A DNA stretch of 64,000 nt. Origin: Loxodes magnus. Lineage: Eukaryota; Ciliophora; Karyorelictea; Loxodida; Loxodidae. The notes under the pieces are model-generated. The model was not told the DNA's origin, made no database searches, and saw nothing but the letters and a program-made list of their open reading frames with translations. Of this stretch, positions 47,565 to 60,310 are shown piece by piece. The DNA is taken from NCBI GenBank assembly GCA_946699065.1, contig CAMPDV010000715.1, positions 62,001-126,000 on the forward strand, in the 5' to 3' direction. Made by a program: the position numbers and the translations under genes. Every line of letters begins with the position of its first letter. The stretch's first letter is position 1.

Positions 47565-48075
47565 ATATAGTTTTTCGAAAGTGAGCAACAAGGTCATCTT
47601 CATCAGAGGTTGGGGAAGTTAAGTACCCATAATCGACTTTATGTCTTCCTCTGCTTTGGCTTGGCCTCGAGACATCTGTTATTTTGACCTTCGGCACTGG
47701 CTTATTTAAGTTTGTAATTCTAGAAATAAAAGGAAATTATTTTTGCGAGCTTCATCAGAGGTGAGGAATTTAAGTACCCATAATTGGCACATGTCGTTCT
47801 CTGCTTTGGTGATGCAATGAGACGCAATCCTGCCATGTCCTTGAACCTCCAACAAGTATTAAAGATTACGAGTATTCTTAAATTATATCAGTATTGAACA
47901 TTTTTATCAGTACTGAATAATTATACCAGTATTGAACAAGGTTTATCAGTATCTGATAATTTTATCAGTAACAAACATTCTTGTCGGTATGAAACATTTT
48001 TTAAAGAGCTGCGCACCAACGAGAGTGCTACGCACTCTATAATCAAATTTATTTATTTATTTATATTTATACAGA
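47565..48075 (+). mobile_element. SINE-like non-autonomous element, copy at 47.6 kb
   Basis: The element has three parts. First is a two-part head in which CTTCATCAGAGGT, AAGTACCCATAAT and CTCTGCTTTGG recur in order about 160 bp apart (47,597 and 47,750). Next is a run of about six TATCAGTAnTGAACA-like units (47,885-47,995). Last is a 3' end with the perfect hairpin GAGTGC-TAC-GCACTC (48,021-48,036) followed by a (TTTA)n tail. It is more G+C-rich than its surroundings. The hairpin plus tail resembles 3' ends recognised by LINE reverse transcriptases. I could not place convincing Pol III A/B boxes, so the head's origin is open. Confidence 0.75.
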
Positions 48076-50200
48076 AAAATATGTACATAGGAAATGAACT
48101 CTTGAAGGACATCACATTTGCTCTATAAAGAAAAATATTGAATAAAATTTTAATCGAACTCGGTTGAAGCAAGATACCTTTAAGTAAAAAGGGTGAACGG
48201 AGTACTGCAAAATATGTATCCTAAGAAGAAGAATTAGATGAAGATTTAAAATAGAATAATACTAAAGATAATTTTAAACTTTAAACTTTTCGATTAGTGG
48301 CAAACCAAATAAAGATGTTGTCACGTAAATAAATAATGTTATGTTAAGTTATATTATCAATATATTTGAATTAATGATAGTCTATGTTAATATTTAATAA
48401 AAATCTAAGCTGACTTATTAGGTTAATCTGGTAATGTCTATCTTAGTAAAGTATGTATTTAAATATAATGTTTATATAATTATTTATTAATTTATAAATT
48501 TTAAGATATTTTAGTTGGAATCAATAATTATAAACATTTAAATATTTAACAACATTATTTCAAATTACTATCTAATTTTACTAACTACAGATATCAAAAC
48601 TATACAACATTTTAAATCACTAATTTCATTAACTATATTCAACAACTAATATACCAAAATATCAATCTTCAAATTACCTATTTATTCTTATAATTTAAAT
48701 ACTTCCCACATAAATATACTAAATATATGTGTGCACCAAAATACATACACACATTTTCAATCATCTCTACTTTTTATACATTTCCTTAAATAATTTGTGA
48801 AGAATAGAAATATAAGACACAATCTACTTAAACTAACCATTTTTTTTAAATAAATATCAGAAATTGATTTTCAAATCAATTTATATTAAGATTTTACAGA
48901 AAAAAGAAATTAAATATTTAAAAAAAATCTATTAAAATTAAATAGAGTTAAAGGTATAATTTAAATATAATTTTATAAGCGATGATAATAAACAAAAAGA
49001 CTTAAGAAACAACATGAGAATAGAATCTTGACATTTTTAAACATAAACTTAAATAAAGTGATGTTTCTGAATTAAATCAGAAGCTTCATTTAATAGGAAT
49101 TTTATTAAAGGGAATTAATTATAAATTTTATAGTTTTAGGTATATTAAATTATATTAAAGATTTATCTCTTATTAATCTCACTCGAAACTATATTTACTA
49201 TAATTCTAAGCTTATTTTATTATTTTTTATGATTTATTAAATATATTATCCTTACTTTAAATAAATTTGAAACATTTATTCTTCTTTATATAGAATACTT
49301 ATTTAAGATCTTTTATTTTATTCTTAAAATAATTTATTACTAATTTCTTTAACTATTCGTTAAGTTAAAAAAATATTTCATTTTTGTTCTTCTAAAATTA
49401 CTTAATGAATATCTTAAAAAATTAAAAAATTAATTTTTTATAATACGACAAAATAAAATTTCTAAGAATTAAGAATCAACAAAATAGAAAAATTTGACAT
49501 AAAATGTTAGACTAAGATTTATTTCTTTATTTTATTACCGAATTTTTTACTTTATAATATTATAATAAATTTATAGCTTTTTTATATTCAATTTTATTAA
49601 TTTATTAAAAATGGCTCTTTTATATTTGTTTTCTTATCATTATTTTTATTTCTCTTTTTTAAATTTTTTATTATATATAATTAAAGCTTTTATAAAGATG
49701 TTTTTATTTATAAATTGTTCATTTATTTCTCTTTTTATTATAATATTTTATTTTGATGCTTTTGTTTTACTTTAATATATTATGAGAGCCAATTCTTTAA
49801 TGATTAAGCCTCCAATATTATTTAGTATGTGTTTTAATCAGTTTAAGCAATACAATTTAGTCTTTTTATTTTGTTATATTTAAAGCTACCTCATTCTGTA
49901 GTTTTACCTCAAGCTTTCTTTTTTTGTTCTTAACTAGTATATTTATCTTATAAAATAACTTATTCATATGTGAAATTAAAATATATTATTATTTTTTAAA
50001 GATTAGCTTTAATAATTACATTAATTAATTCTATTTAATAAGAATAATTAATTTTAAGTATACACTTACAAATATAAATATTTCACAGGATTCTAAATTC
50101 AAAAATCTTTTAATTGTTGAAAACGGAGAAAATTTAAAAGGAAGAAGTAAAAGGTGAGAAGTAAATAAGATTTATTAATAAATGATTAATTTAAGGTATA
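48076..50200. other. AT-rich interval, no gene recognised
   Basis: Long T- or A-rich stretches (for example 49,610-49,760); no motif. Copy 2 of the large duplication begins at its right end, after the TENTLSN ORF. Confidence 0.4.
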
Positions 50201-50244
50201 ATAAAAAAATGAAGTAAGTAAAATTTTAAATTGTGATAATATCT

Positions 50245-50439
50245 CTAATCTTGGAGAGTTATCCGGTGTATTCCAAGATTTTGAAGAAAGTTTGTTTGTA
50301 AATTATCTGACTTTATAAGGGTAAGAAGCTTATGATTTTCGAATTTATATTCATTACTCAATGTATTCTCTGTTTGCAAAAGCTGATTGGCAGTAAATCT
50401 GTTATAACTATTTAAAATTTCATTCAGAAAAAGAAACAT
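50245..50439 (-). CDS. Unknown ORF (LLQTENTLSN family), 64 codons or fragment
   Basis: The minus-strand frame contains FTANQLLQTENTLSNEYKFE and SDNLQTNFLQNLGIHRI. The same peptide core is encoded at 39,480-39,710 on the opposite strand, with mostly synonymous changes, which argues that this frame was translated. TAG near 50,245 would be Gln in this code, so the true end is open. Function unknown. Confidence 0.45.
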   Translation of the reverse strand: MFLFLNEILNSYNRFTANQLLQTENTLSNEYKFENHKLLTLIKSDNLQTNFLQNLGIHRITLQD

Positions 50440-51584
50440 GATGAGAACTACTTTTCACAAGCATTAAAAGTTAATACTTCATTGATTAAAAAAATTCACA
50501 AGCATCTTTTGGTAAATAAACCATCTATAATAACTAAAATTTTAAAAACTCTTTTGTTCAAAAATTTAAATTTAAAGCTAAGTAACTTTGATTATGTTAT
50601 GAGATTAAATCTACACAGAATTAGTTCAAACTTAAAAAATCAACGTTATTTAAAATTTTGTCTTATAGATAAAAAAAGTAACCTTTTTTAGTAAAATTAT
50701 AGAATAATTAATTTAAAATTAACATTTAAAATTGTATTACTTTAAAAATTATTCAGATTATCTTTGTCTTAATTATAAATTTTAGAGTTAGTATTATCGC
50801 GCACTAAGCATAAATTAAAAATTATTTAAAATGAAAGCTTTAAATTTTTTAATAATTAGATATTAAATTATTATATTAGGATTTGAATTAATGAATATCA
50901 AAATAAATAATTTTCATATCTTCAATTAAAAAATTAAATTGTTTTCTCAAATTAAAAAAATTAAACCTTTTAAGTTTTTATTAGTAGATCAACAAACATT
51001 CGAAAGATCTAACTTGTAAAATTTAAATTTTTTTACTATTTAATATATTATTTTCTCTCATCTCTTTTTTAATAATTTATAATTAATTTATTTTATGAAG
51101 AAAAATAAATTTTTAATCATAATTTGCTATTTAGCAAATCTGAATTCATAGATATACATGAAAAAAATTAAATATTTTCTAACTGTCTTTTTATTAAATT
51201 TATAATCCTTACCTATAATAAATAACAAAAATAACAAAATAAATAAATTCTTTTATTATAAAAGTAAAAATTGTATAAAATAAATCTATATTATAAATAT
51301 TTTTATTTTAAATTTAGAGAGATATAATAAAAAATGTATGTAGAATAAAATTATTTACATTATTAAAATATATCTAAAAATATTTATTCTTTTTAATATA
51401 TATCTCCTTAAAAATTTTGTCCATCTTTAAAATTTCCTGAAGTGAAAAAAGCAAAAAAGAAATTTTAAAATATTTAAAATATTACTAATTCCTCTAATAC
51501 TTTTTATCTAAAAAATTTTTATTTTTCTAACGATTTTATATTTAAAAAAAAATTTAAGCCTTAGCATTAAAATTTTGAAAATTT

Positions 51585-52140
51585 TTATTCCGACCGAAAA
51601 AACTCTTGTAGTATAAAACGCTGAGCAAAAAAACAAAATAAATTTTCACGCTTTTTAACTGTAAAATCATTTTTATTTTATAAATATTTATTTTAAAAAT
51701 CAATCTTAAAAATTTTTTAATTCTTGAAACCAAAAAAATACTTTGTTCGTAAAAAATTTTAACTCCAAACTAAAACGAAAAAAAATAATTATTTTGAAAT
51801 TAAAAAATCTTAAAATTTTTTTGTCTTATTGCAGTTCTAAAAAGATTTTTTAATTTAAAAATATTTTTTTTAATCCAACTTTTTTTAATCACTTCAATTA
51901 TTTTTTATTCACAAAATTAATATAAACTTTTCACTATTTCCATTTCTCCTTTTAAAATTAATCCATTCTTAATCTTATTAACTTAACTTAAAAACCTCAC
52001 TCTTTAATAATTTAATCACCACTCCCATCCCTTATCCCTTTTTTAGTTCTGTTTCAAATTTTTTTTGTACAAACTTTCACACTTTTGTTCCAACAGAAAA
52101 ATCTCTTATAGTGCAAAACGCTGAGTAAAAAAACAAATAT
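51585..52140. repeat. GCTGAGC-box modules, copy 2 (2 copies)
   Basis: Boxes at about 51,585-51,640 and 52,087-52,135 match those of copy 1. Only two of copy 1's four modules are present, so the number changed after the block duplicated. Confidence 0.75.
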
Positions 52141-52614
52141 TTTATTTTTATTATTTTTATACTATATAAAAAATTATTTTAAATATAAAACTATTAAGCA
52201 TCCCTAAATTATTAAACGCAAAATCTTTAAAATAAATAATATATAATAACTTTAAAATAATCAAATTGTAAAATTAAAATAATTAAACTTTTATTATAAA
52301 ATTTAAATTATAAAAATTTTTTACTCAATAATAATTAGCTTTCTATTCTTTATCCACAAATATTTAACTTTTATTAATTTAAAAAGCAAATTACGCACTA
52401 AAAAAAATACCTTTAAATCTCTTTATACTCTTATCACTCTTATCACTCTAAATACTATTTATACTTTTTATAATCCCTACACTCTAAATAATCTTTATAA
52501 CCAACTTCTATTAACTAAGCATCCACACACTTTTCACACACACTCTCATTACATATTATATTAAAATATTTTCATTTAAACTTATAACCATCTTCCATAT
52601 ATAAACATATAAAC

Positions 52615-52835
52615 TCATAAACATATATATATATACATATATATACAATTATAGACATTTATATACATATATATACATATATATACATTTATATACATAT
52701 ATATACATATATATACATATATACATATATACATATATAAATATATAAATATAAACTCATAAACATGTATATAAACATGTATATACGTATTAACATATAT
52801 AAATATAAACATATATAAACATATAAACATATATA
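52615..52835. repeat. TATATACA/AAACATAT simple repeat
   Basis: About 220 bp of alternating TATATACAT and ATAAACATAT units. It is much longer than the corresponding place in copy 1 (about 2,740-2,800), where only a few units occur. Confidence 0.9.
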
Positions 52836-52869
52836 AATAATTTTTTAATTGATAAGAGTTATTATAAAG

Positions 52870-53220
52870 TATATCAGTTATTCACTCTAACTTTTTGAAA
52901 TCAGACTCCTTCCTTACTACAATAATGAAATTCTTACAACCTGAATTCACATTAACAAACTCACCCCCTTATTTCACAAAACATACACTCTATAACATTA
53001 TCTTTAAACTCATTTGTACCAACTTATATTAATTAAAACTTACCATCTATTTTAATTAAACTGTAAAAAACAACCTTACATACTAATATTTACTCCAATT
53101 ATTACATTCTAATTAAAATATCTAAACTTAAAATACTTTTTCCTAATATTGCTAAAATATATATTACTATCCCAAACTTATAAACATATGTCAAATTGTA
53201 TATTACCATCTGATCAATAA
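52870..53220 (-). other. Chain of GT...AG segments with 3-nt gaps, non-repetitive part, copy 2
   Basis: The minus-strand parse matches copy 1: GTAAATATTTATTGATCAG, ATG, GTAATATACAATTTGACA...ATAAG, TTT; further on TAT, GTAAGGTTGTTTTTTACAG; ATG, GTAAGTTTTAATTAATATAA-G, TTG, GTACAAATGAGTTTAAAG; and GTATGTTTTGTGAAATAAG, GGG, GTGAGTTTGTTAATG...TTCAG, GTT. Substitutions and indels relative to copy 1 mostly leave the GT, the AG and the 3-nt gaps in place. Confidence 0.5.
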
Positions 53221-53570
53221 ATATTTACGTTCTATGCAGTTAAGAAATATTAAAATGCCCTACCATCTATAAGTTAAGAATATTAAAATGCTTACAAACT
53301 ATAAGTTAAGAATATTAAAATACTTACCAACTATAAGTTAAGAATATTAAAATACTTACTAACTATAAGTTAAGAAATATTAAATGCTTACCATCTATAA
53401 GTTAAGAAATATTAAATGCTTACCAACTATAAGTTAAGAATATTAAAATGCTTACAAGCTATAAGTTAAGAATATTAAAATACTTACTAACTATAAGTTA
53501 AGAAATATTAAAATGCTTACCCACTATAAGTTAAGAATATTAAAATGCCTTACCTATTTTAAAAAATAAA
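53221..53570 (-). repeat. Tandem array of 10 intron-like units, copy 2
   Basis: Ten minus-strand units start GTAAG (once GTAGG), contain TTAAC and end TTATAG (once GCATAG). All nine inter-unit spacers are exactly 3 nt: TGG, TTA, CTT, TTG, ATG, TTA, TTG, TTT, ATG. Unit lengths vary between 29 and 31 nt while the gap stays fixed. Unit number and spacers differ from copy 1 (13-14 units), so the array has been rebuilt since the duplication. Confidence 0.85.
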
Positions 53571-53637
53571 AGCTTAGAAATGTAACTTACCTCCTTTAAT
53601 TAGATTATTTACCATCTTTATATATTATAAAAAATTA

Positions 53638-55422
53638 ACTCCATCTCATTTATAACTATTCCCCATACATTATATCATAAGATTGCATTGTCTATTTGTT
53701 CTATAACTCATTGCCATTCTTATAGATAGCCAATGACCAGGAGTATAAATTTGTTTATTTTTATATCATTTTCTTTAGCTATTTGATAGTAGTGTCTTGC
53801 TTAACCACAAGCTTCACAGATTTATTATTCGGTGATACTATCGATATTATGGTTTCATATTTCGTTATCCTTGCTCGTAACTCATTCAACTAGCTCGTTA
53901 ACTATTTCCTTTCCTCCAATAAACTTTATATCTAGCTCTCCAAATTAGATCTCTCCTATTTCAAACTCTCTATCTACTAACCCAACTCACGATTTAATGA
54001 AATATTATTATTATTAGCCTTAGTAACAACATTCAAATCACTCTCTCTTTAACTATTTTACTCACTCAATCTATTGATTTAAACCCTTAAATTATCATTG
54101 TCCTTTCTCTAACTCTCTATCTGCTAACTCTACAACTCTCTTATCCTTTACTCTTTCTATAAATCTTGCTTTTCATACTACTACTATTAAAATATATTCC
54201 TCTAATCCTTCTCTTAAAAAACCTACAACAAATCACTTAATCGCAATTTATATTAAACACCCTCACTCGATAAATTTTTTATTTACTCACTCAAACTCTT
54301 AGAATATTCCTCTAACTTATCTTTATATCCTTATAACTCGAAATTCTTTTACTATAAGATAGCATTCTACTACTAGATCAAACTCTTTTTTTATAATTAT
54401 TGATCCTCTATTACTAATTAGTTAAGAGATATTTATTCCCTTAAGTCAATCAACAACATATCCTTATCTCTTATAACCTAAAGCAACTTTTAAATTTATT
54501 CTTTACTTTCCTTTTTTACACTATCATATGATTTAGCCTAAAACTATAACTCCTTTCATAAATGCTATATAGTTCTCTAAAAAGATTATTTCTATTCTCT
54601 AACTCGCAACTCTTATAGAGGCTGAATCTCCTTTATCATTTTCTCAAAGACCTAAACTTCCATATTCTTTAAACTAAGAATAGCCTTATTCTAAGAATAT
54701 TTTTACTCATCCTTTATTCACTTCTCTTACAACTATATCTCCAATCTCTCTATCTCCACCTTCTTTTTCTCACATTACTATATAGTAGCCTATTACATTG
54801 ACCCGATACTCTTTAGTCTTTCAAAAAGATTATTTTAACCCATTTCCTACCTACACTATTCACCTTAATCCTATACTCTTATCACCACCTCCTCACATGC
54901 TTACTCTAAACTTCTCTTGATTTTATCATAGATTTATACTATATATTTAATATTTATCGCATAATCCTCAGACAACTACTTTTATCATTGACCTAAAACA
55001 GAAGAATATTGCTTTAACCTCTCCTTTATAACACTCAAAGTCATTTACATACGAACTTACATAATAGGAACGATCTCCTCTTATCTACCACATTTATGAT
55101 TCTTATGAGAATCCTATTAACATTTTTTACATATTAATGCACTGTCATTCAGACAATACAATGATAGAATCTCATTATGCTACTAACATATACTCAATTA
55201 ACTTTATTTGGACTCCTCTTAAAGATGTAAATCTATTATTTCCAATTCTTCAATTGGTCTATCAGTGATGATATTGTGATTGTTGCATATGAACTTCTTT
55301 TATATTTTGTAGAAACTCTTCAAACATTTTTCACAGATGATACATCCACAATCACATCTTCTAGGCTTTTTAAGCTCTTAGTTGAACTCTTCTTCACAAG
55401 CTTTGCATTAAGATGCTTGCAT
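53638..55422 (-). CDS. RING / B-box / coiled-coil / ubiquitin-like (TRIM-like) protein, copy 2
   Basis: ATG at 55,422 opens 595 uninterrupted codons, one more than copy 1, although the DNA differs at many places. Retention of the whole frame with indels in multiples of three points to selection. RING (CKACEEEFNQ...CDCGCIICEKCLKSFY...CNNH), B-box and ubiquitin-like end are all kept. In-frame TGAs of the coiled coil match those in copy 1, but the TGA before TGG in the ubiquitin-like domain of copy 1 is TCC (Ser) here. Likely an E3 ligase of the TRIM type. The end is TAA at 53,635 or splicing into the intron-like chain. Confidence 0.85.
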
Positions 55423-55561
55423 TTTATTTTTTTTAATAAACTAAAAACTAAAAGAAACTAATTTTTTTTGCTTAAGAGATACTTAGATATTAAAAGGATT
55501 ATTTTATTAACTTAATACTTAATAAATAGAAGAATAATTACTATTAAAATTAAAATATAAA

Positions 55562-58500
55562 ATGGAAGAATTTTCCCTCTATAATATTACTATATAAATA
55601 ATATTTTGTTACATAGCCAAGGGATACGATAAATTTTAGGAAAATATCTTGAAATTAGTTTGACTTAATAAAAATTTAGCAGGATAGCTAGATGATACTA
55701 ATACTAGACTGTAGTAGATAACTAAATTAATAAGTGTGACAGAATATCAAAGAAAAATAGCAAATGTTTCTAATCATTACAGAATCTTAACTTAAGTTAT
55801 AATCACATCCAAAACTTCTTGTTTAACAACTACAAATAACTAGGAAAGTTATTAGTTAGTTTTAACTAAGTTTAATAAATTTTCTGAAATTCTGAACTCT
55901 TAGAATTGACAGAAAGATGATATTTCCTTTAACTAGTTGAAAAACTAGAAGGAATGGAGAATTACATTTAGTGCTTGATACTTGCTATATTGAAATAGAG
56001 TCATAAAGAAAACGCAAGATAGCATATTAATTTTGTCTTATTCAAAAAAGTAGACTTGAAATAGAACCTCTTTAATCTGAAGTATTATCCATACTTAGAA
56101 TAGAAATTAAAATTTTAAGAGAAGATTAAGAGCCACTAATATTAGAAAAGTATGAGTAGCAGAATAAAAAAAAATTTAAAGCAACTAGCAAAAGGAATAA
56201 GTGTAAAGGGATTAATTTATAGTAGCATGTAAGGATAGAAATATTAGATTGTTCTAATTTTAATGAATATATGAAAAATTAAAGCTTAAGTTAGCATGTT
56301 AGATAAAGTGCAGATCTCTTAAGTGAGGAAAGTAAAATCACAAGATATTAAAAAGCTCGTATGAAGAAATTCAAACACCTTTAAAAATGATTATAGTTAG
56401 CCATTAAAAATGCTATTAATCTTAATGTAAAATACCAGGATTAATTTCCAGAGAAGTGCGGAATTCTTCTTAATTTCCTACTTATTAGCTAAAATTCATT
56501 TCAACTATGAAAATCTGCTTATCACCTCGTATTTATTAAGAATAATAAAAGTATTATAATCTTTATAACTCCGTATGTAGAAAAACTTTATCATTAATCT
56601 AGCTGAGAAACAAAAAGGAATAAACTTAATAATAACAAGAAATAACAGCTCCAAAGTAAGAAGAAGTGCTCAATGGAGTAAAGGTAATCCATTCGACATT
56701 TCTGAAATATTTAAAAGAATTAAAGATATTCAGATTAGTCTAAATCTTAATCAAGAAAGTAGTTTAAAATAATAATAACCAATAAAGTAGAAGCAACTTT
56801 ATTAATCAAGGAATCTAAACCGAATAATTTTTTTTCATAGCTACTTAAGATGAAAAATAGTACTGAAGAGGTAGAATTTTAAACAGATTATTTTTAAAAA
56901 ACTTAAAATAGATCTACTGCTTCTTTTATCTTCAGGTGAATATTTAAATCATAGAAAAGAAATACTTCTGATAAATTTATAGAGCAGATAAATTTAAATA
57001 TACACAACAGTTTTTCCAATAATGAAAACTAAACTAAGATACAGTAAAGGAGTAAAAATAACTGAAAATCAGTAAGGTAAAACAACTAGAAATAAGGCAA
57101 TTAAACCTTGTTACCCTTGAAGAAATAACTAACTGAATGCCTTTAAAGTTTGCTTGAAATAAACGAGTCAAAAGAAATTAAATTTAAAAGGATAATAATA
57201 GATAGGTAACCAAAATGCTTAAAGCAAGTAGAAACATCTTGAAGATAAATTTTAATCTCCTTTCAATTTATCCACATTTCAATCTTTAGACTTTATCAAA
57301 GATACTAATTAAAGTAAAGTGATAAACTAAGTTAAAAAGTAAGAATGATCAAGATATGAGCGACAGCAAAACAGAAATCGGAGTAAAAGCGAAAAATAGT
57401 AAAAGTAAATTAGACAAAGGATATAAAGCCAGGCTACTCAAAAATTTCTAATTAAAAAACTTGCAAATACTAATCAAATTTAGAAAATTATTAAAATTCT
57501 AATTTGCAAAGATTATAAGTAAGCAGAAAAACTTACTTAAGTTTTAAAAAACCTACTATTATATTAAAATAAAAAGGAATTGAAGTAACGCCAAATGAAT
57601 ATAAGAGTTAGAGAATAAATCAGTTTCTCTATTAACTTGAGATAAGTATCCTAGAAATCAGGGCTTCATAGAAAGAAGGCTTGTCTCTTAGATTAAAAAT
57701 GATAACAAAAAAGAATAAATAGTAGGATTTGGCTAAAGAATACAAAATCAAATAAGAAAAGCCTAAATATTAAATTTCTCGTTTATCTATATAAAATAAT
57801 ACCCAAAAAATAAAGCTATTAGGAATTGATAAAGCACTTTGAAAGAAACTTTAGTATCTAGAAAAATATTGAAAGCATATTAACTAAACTACAAAAGTAA
57901 ATACTTGATAAAAAGTACTAAAAAAGTTAAAAAAAATTAAAGAAAAAGATTAAAGAGCAGTTTATTAAGGAAATGAAATTGAGATAATTTGTCGAAAACA
58001 GGAAATAAAAGCGAAAAGAGTAGTCAAGGTCGAAGAGAAATATGTAGGAGAGTTTAAATTAATCTAATTAGTAACTCTAAAATTATTATTTAAAGATGTT
58101 TTAGAACTTTTGAGATAGAAATAAAATGATTATTATTATAATCATTTTTTAAAGTTCGAAAAAGTGAATAAACCAGTTCGTACTGCAAAAAACGAGCAAA
58201 GAAGCCTTTAAACTCAGAGATGGTCTTGAATAAAAATTTTAATAGTTAGATTGAAAGGTGAAGTAATTTCAATAAGTATGATCAGCTAATAAATTACTCA
58301 TCAAACTTATAGAACATAATAAGATCTATTTCATGAACCAAAACGTGTTTAGACTAGAAGATAATTTTCTCAATTTTAAAAGCTTAGAAATGAGTTAATC
58401 TAATCTTAATAACTATTTTCTTACCAGCAAAGATTTCAGACATATTCCCCTTCAATTACTTCTTCAATCAAGCTAATAATGTCTTTCGAGAATCTCTCAT

Positions 58501-59734
58501 TTTTTGTTTACATAGCGAGATTCTTCCCTCTTTTATGTTGGATAAAGGAATAATAAAATCGATGATATCTTAAGCAGAAATTATGCTAGGACCTGATTTT
58601 AAGCAATAGCAAGACAAAATTTAATTTTTAACCTGAATTAACAAAATTTTGGATGAAATTCTATATGTTAAGTATTAAGCTATGAAATTAAGCTTAGCAG
58701 GATTATAAAACTTATACCTATAAATTATATAGATTTATTAATAATAAAGCCAGCTGAATTTAGCTTCTCATTGTTGCATATGCTTATCCATTACCTGAAT
58801 CGATGATTAAGTCAGTTTAACAGATAGCAGAAACAGAAATTTAATGATAAGTATAGAAAGATGTCATTATTATGCTTAAGCTGATATAGAGAAATCAGTT
58901 CGTTCAGATAAAGAAACTGAAAATGGTTAAATTAGCTAAGGGAAAATTGAGTATAGAAACGTATATTGGATTATATACCTTAGCTTTCTAATATACTCAA
59001 TTTAGTTTATTTCATAGTTTAGGCTAATTAGGAAATAGGAATAGCAAGCAGAACTGGATCGGAAAGTCATCCATTTGCTTATGATTATTTAGAATAGTAG
59101 AAGTAGAAAATGGAAAAATTATTATTTACGGAATGAATATATAAGACATATCTTTACATTCACTAAGAAATAGTTAAGTGTTATTCCTCAAGACCCCATA
59201 ATATTTACAGGAAGTTTGAGAATGAATTTAGATTCCTTTGATGATTATGATGATTAAACAATTATTAGTACTTGCATACATTAATATATTGGAAAAGTTT
59301 TAAAGCTAAAATGATAATCTATCAAGTGAAAAAGAGGATAAAAAAGAAAGTGGTAAAGATGTAATGGAATGTAAAGTACTCGATAAATAAATACAGGAGT
59401 AAGGACAAAACATAAGTGTAGGAGAAAGGCAGCTAATTTGTATAGGATGAGCAATATTATGGTAATTTATTATATTTCAGATGCAGCAAAATATTGGTAA
59501 ATGGATGAAGCAACAGCTTCAATTGATTAGAAAGCAGATTAATTTATACAGTAACTAATAAAAGAGAAATTCTAAGATCGAGCAGTTCTAACTATAGCGC
59601 ATAGAATTCATAAAATTCAAGGATATGATAAAATACTTGTCCTCAAGTAAGGTAGAGTTACCTTATTTGATACACTTAAAAACGTGATAGGAAATTTAGA
59701 AGAGGAAAATTTGGAAATACAAGGAAGCAAATGA
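55562..59734 (+). pseudogene. ABCC-type ABC transporter, frameshifted, copy 2
   Basis: Same motifs as copy 1: KISDIFPFNYFFNQA near 58,430, the split Walker A near 59,055, VIPQDPIIFTGSLRMNLD near 59,190, SVGERQ near 59,425 and the AHR H-loop near 59,605. It shares the Walker A and pre-VIPQDP frameshifts and adds its own: an extra A after ILV (GGTAAATGG near 59,498), which breaks Walker B. It lacks the 12-bp duplication GAATTCATA that copy 1 has near 9,640. The 19-nt intron at 59,462-59,480 is intact. Confidence 0.7.
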
Positions 59735-59923
59735 ATTTATATATAAAATTAAAATTTATGCTTATATAAATAAAGAATTTACATTAGACTAAAGAACAGT
59801 ACTATTATTAATAACTTTTTATTAATTTAATAAAAATCTTTCAACGCTTATAAACGATGATTACTCTGTTTAGTATTTTTTTAATTTCAACAAATAATAA
59901 ATCTTTACAATTAGGTGAATAAA

Positions 59924-60310
59924 ATGATAAAAAAGAAAAACGTAAGGATTTAAATACCTGATTTAGAATACATCTCAGTAAAATGAAAGCTTTTATAAAG
60001 AAAAGAAAATTTAGTTAATAAACTTAGAAATATATTGCTGCAGCAAGAGAAATAAATTAAAATTTAATTGCGCTTTACTTAGAAAAAAATGTAGAAAGAG
60101 AAATAAAGCAGCATTTTAAAACTTTAGCAATCTATTTTTCTTAAAGAAAAATGTTATAATTATACTAAGTTCTACATTAAAAATAAATCTCATAAAGGAA
60201 AATAGATAAACTTTATATCCTATAAAATATTAGATTTTTAAATAGATGGTTATAATGATATTTTATATTTCTCTCTATTAAAGCAAAATATAAAAGCATA
60301 ACAAATATGA
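59924..60310 (+). CDS. Small basic protein of unknown function, copy 2
   Basis: Same 128-codon frame as copy 1 (9,962-10,348), ending at TGA 60,308-60,310. Near-identical DNA, so no independent support. Confidence 0.35.

Noticed and set aside
47470..47697. Minus-strand open frame of 75 codons (MPKVKITDVSRPSQSRGRHK...)
   Set aside because: It lies antisense within the SINE-like element, and the second copy at 63.4-63.6 kb does not preserve its start; the conservation belongs to the element, not a protein.
50482..50691. Plus-strand open frame of 69 codons crossing the start of copy 2
   Set aside because: It spans the repeat boundary, has AT-driven composition and shows no motif; the equivalent in copy 1 is outside the window, so it cannot be tested.
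52615..52830. Minus-strand open frame rich in Tyr, Ile and Met
   Set aside because: Pure simple repeat (TATATACA and relatives).
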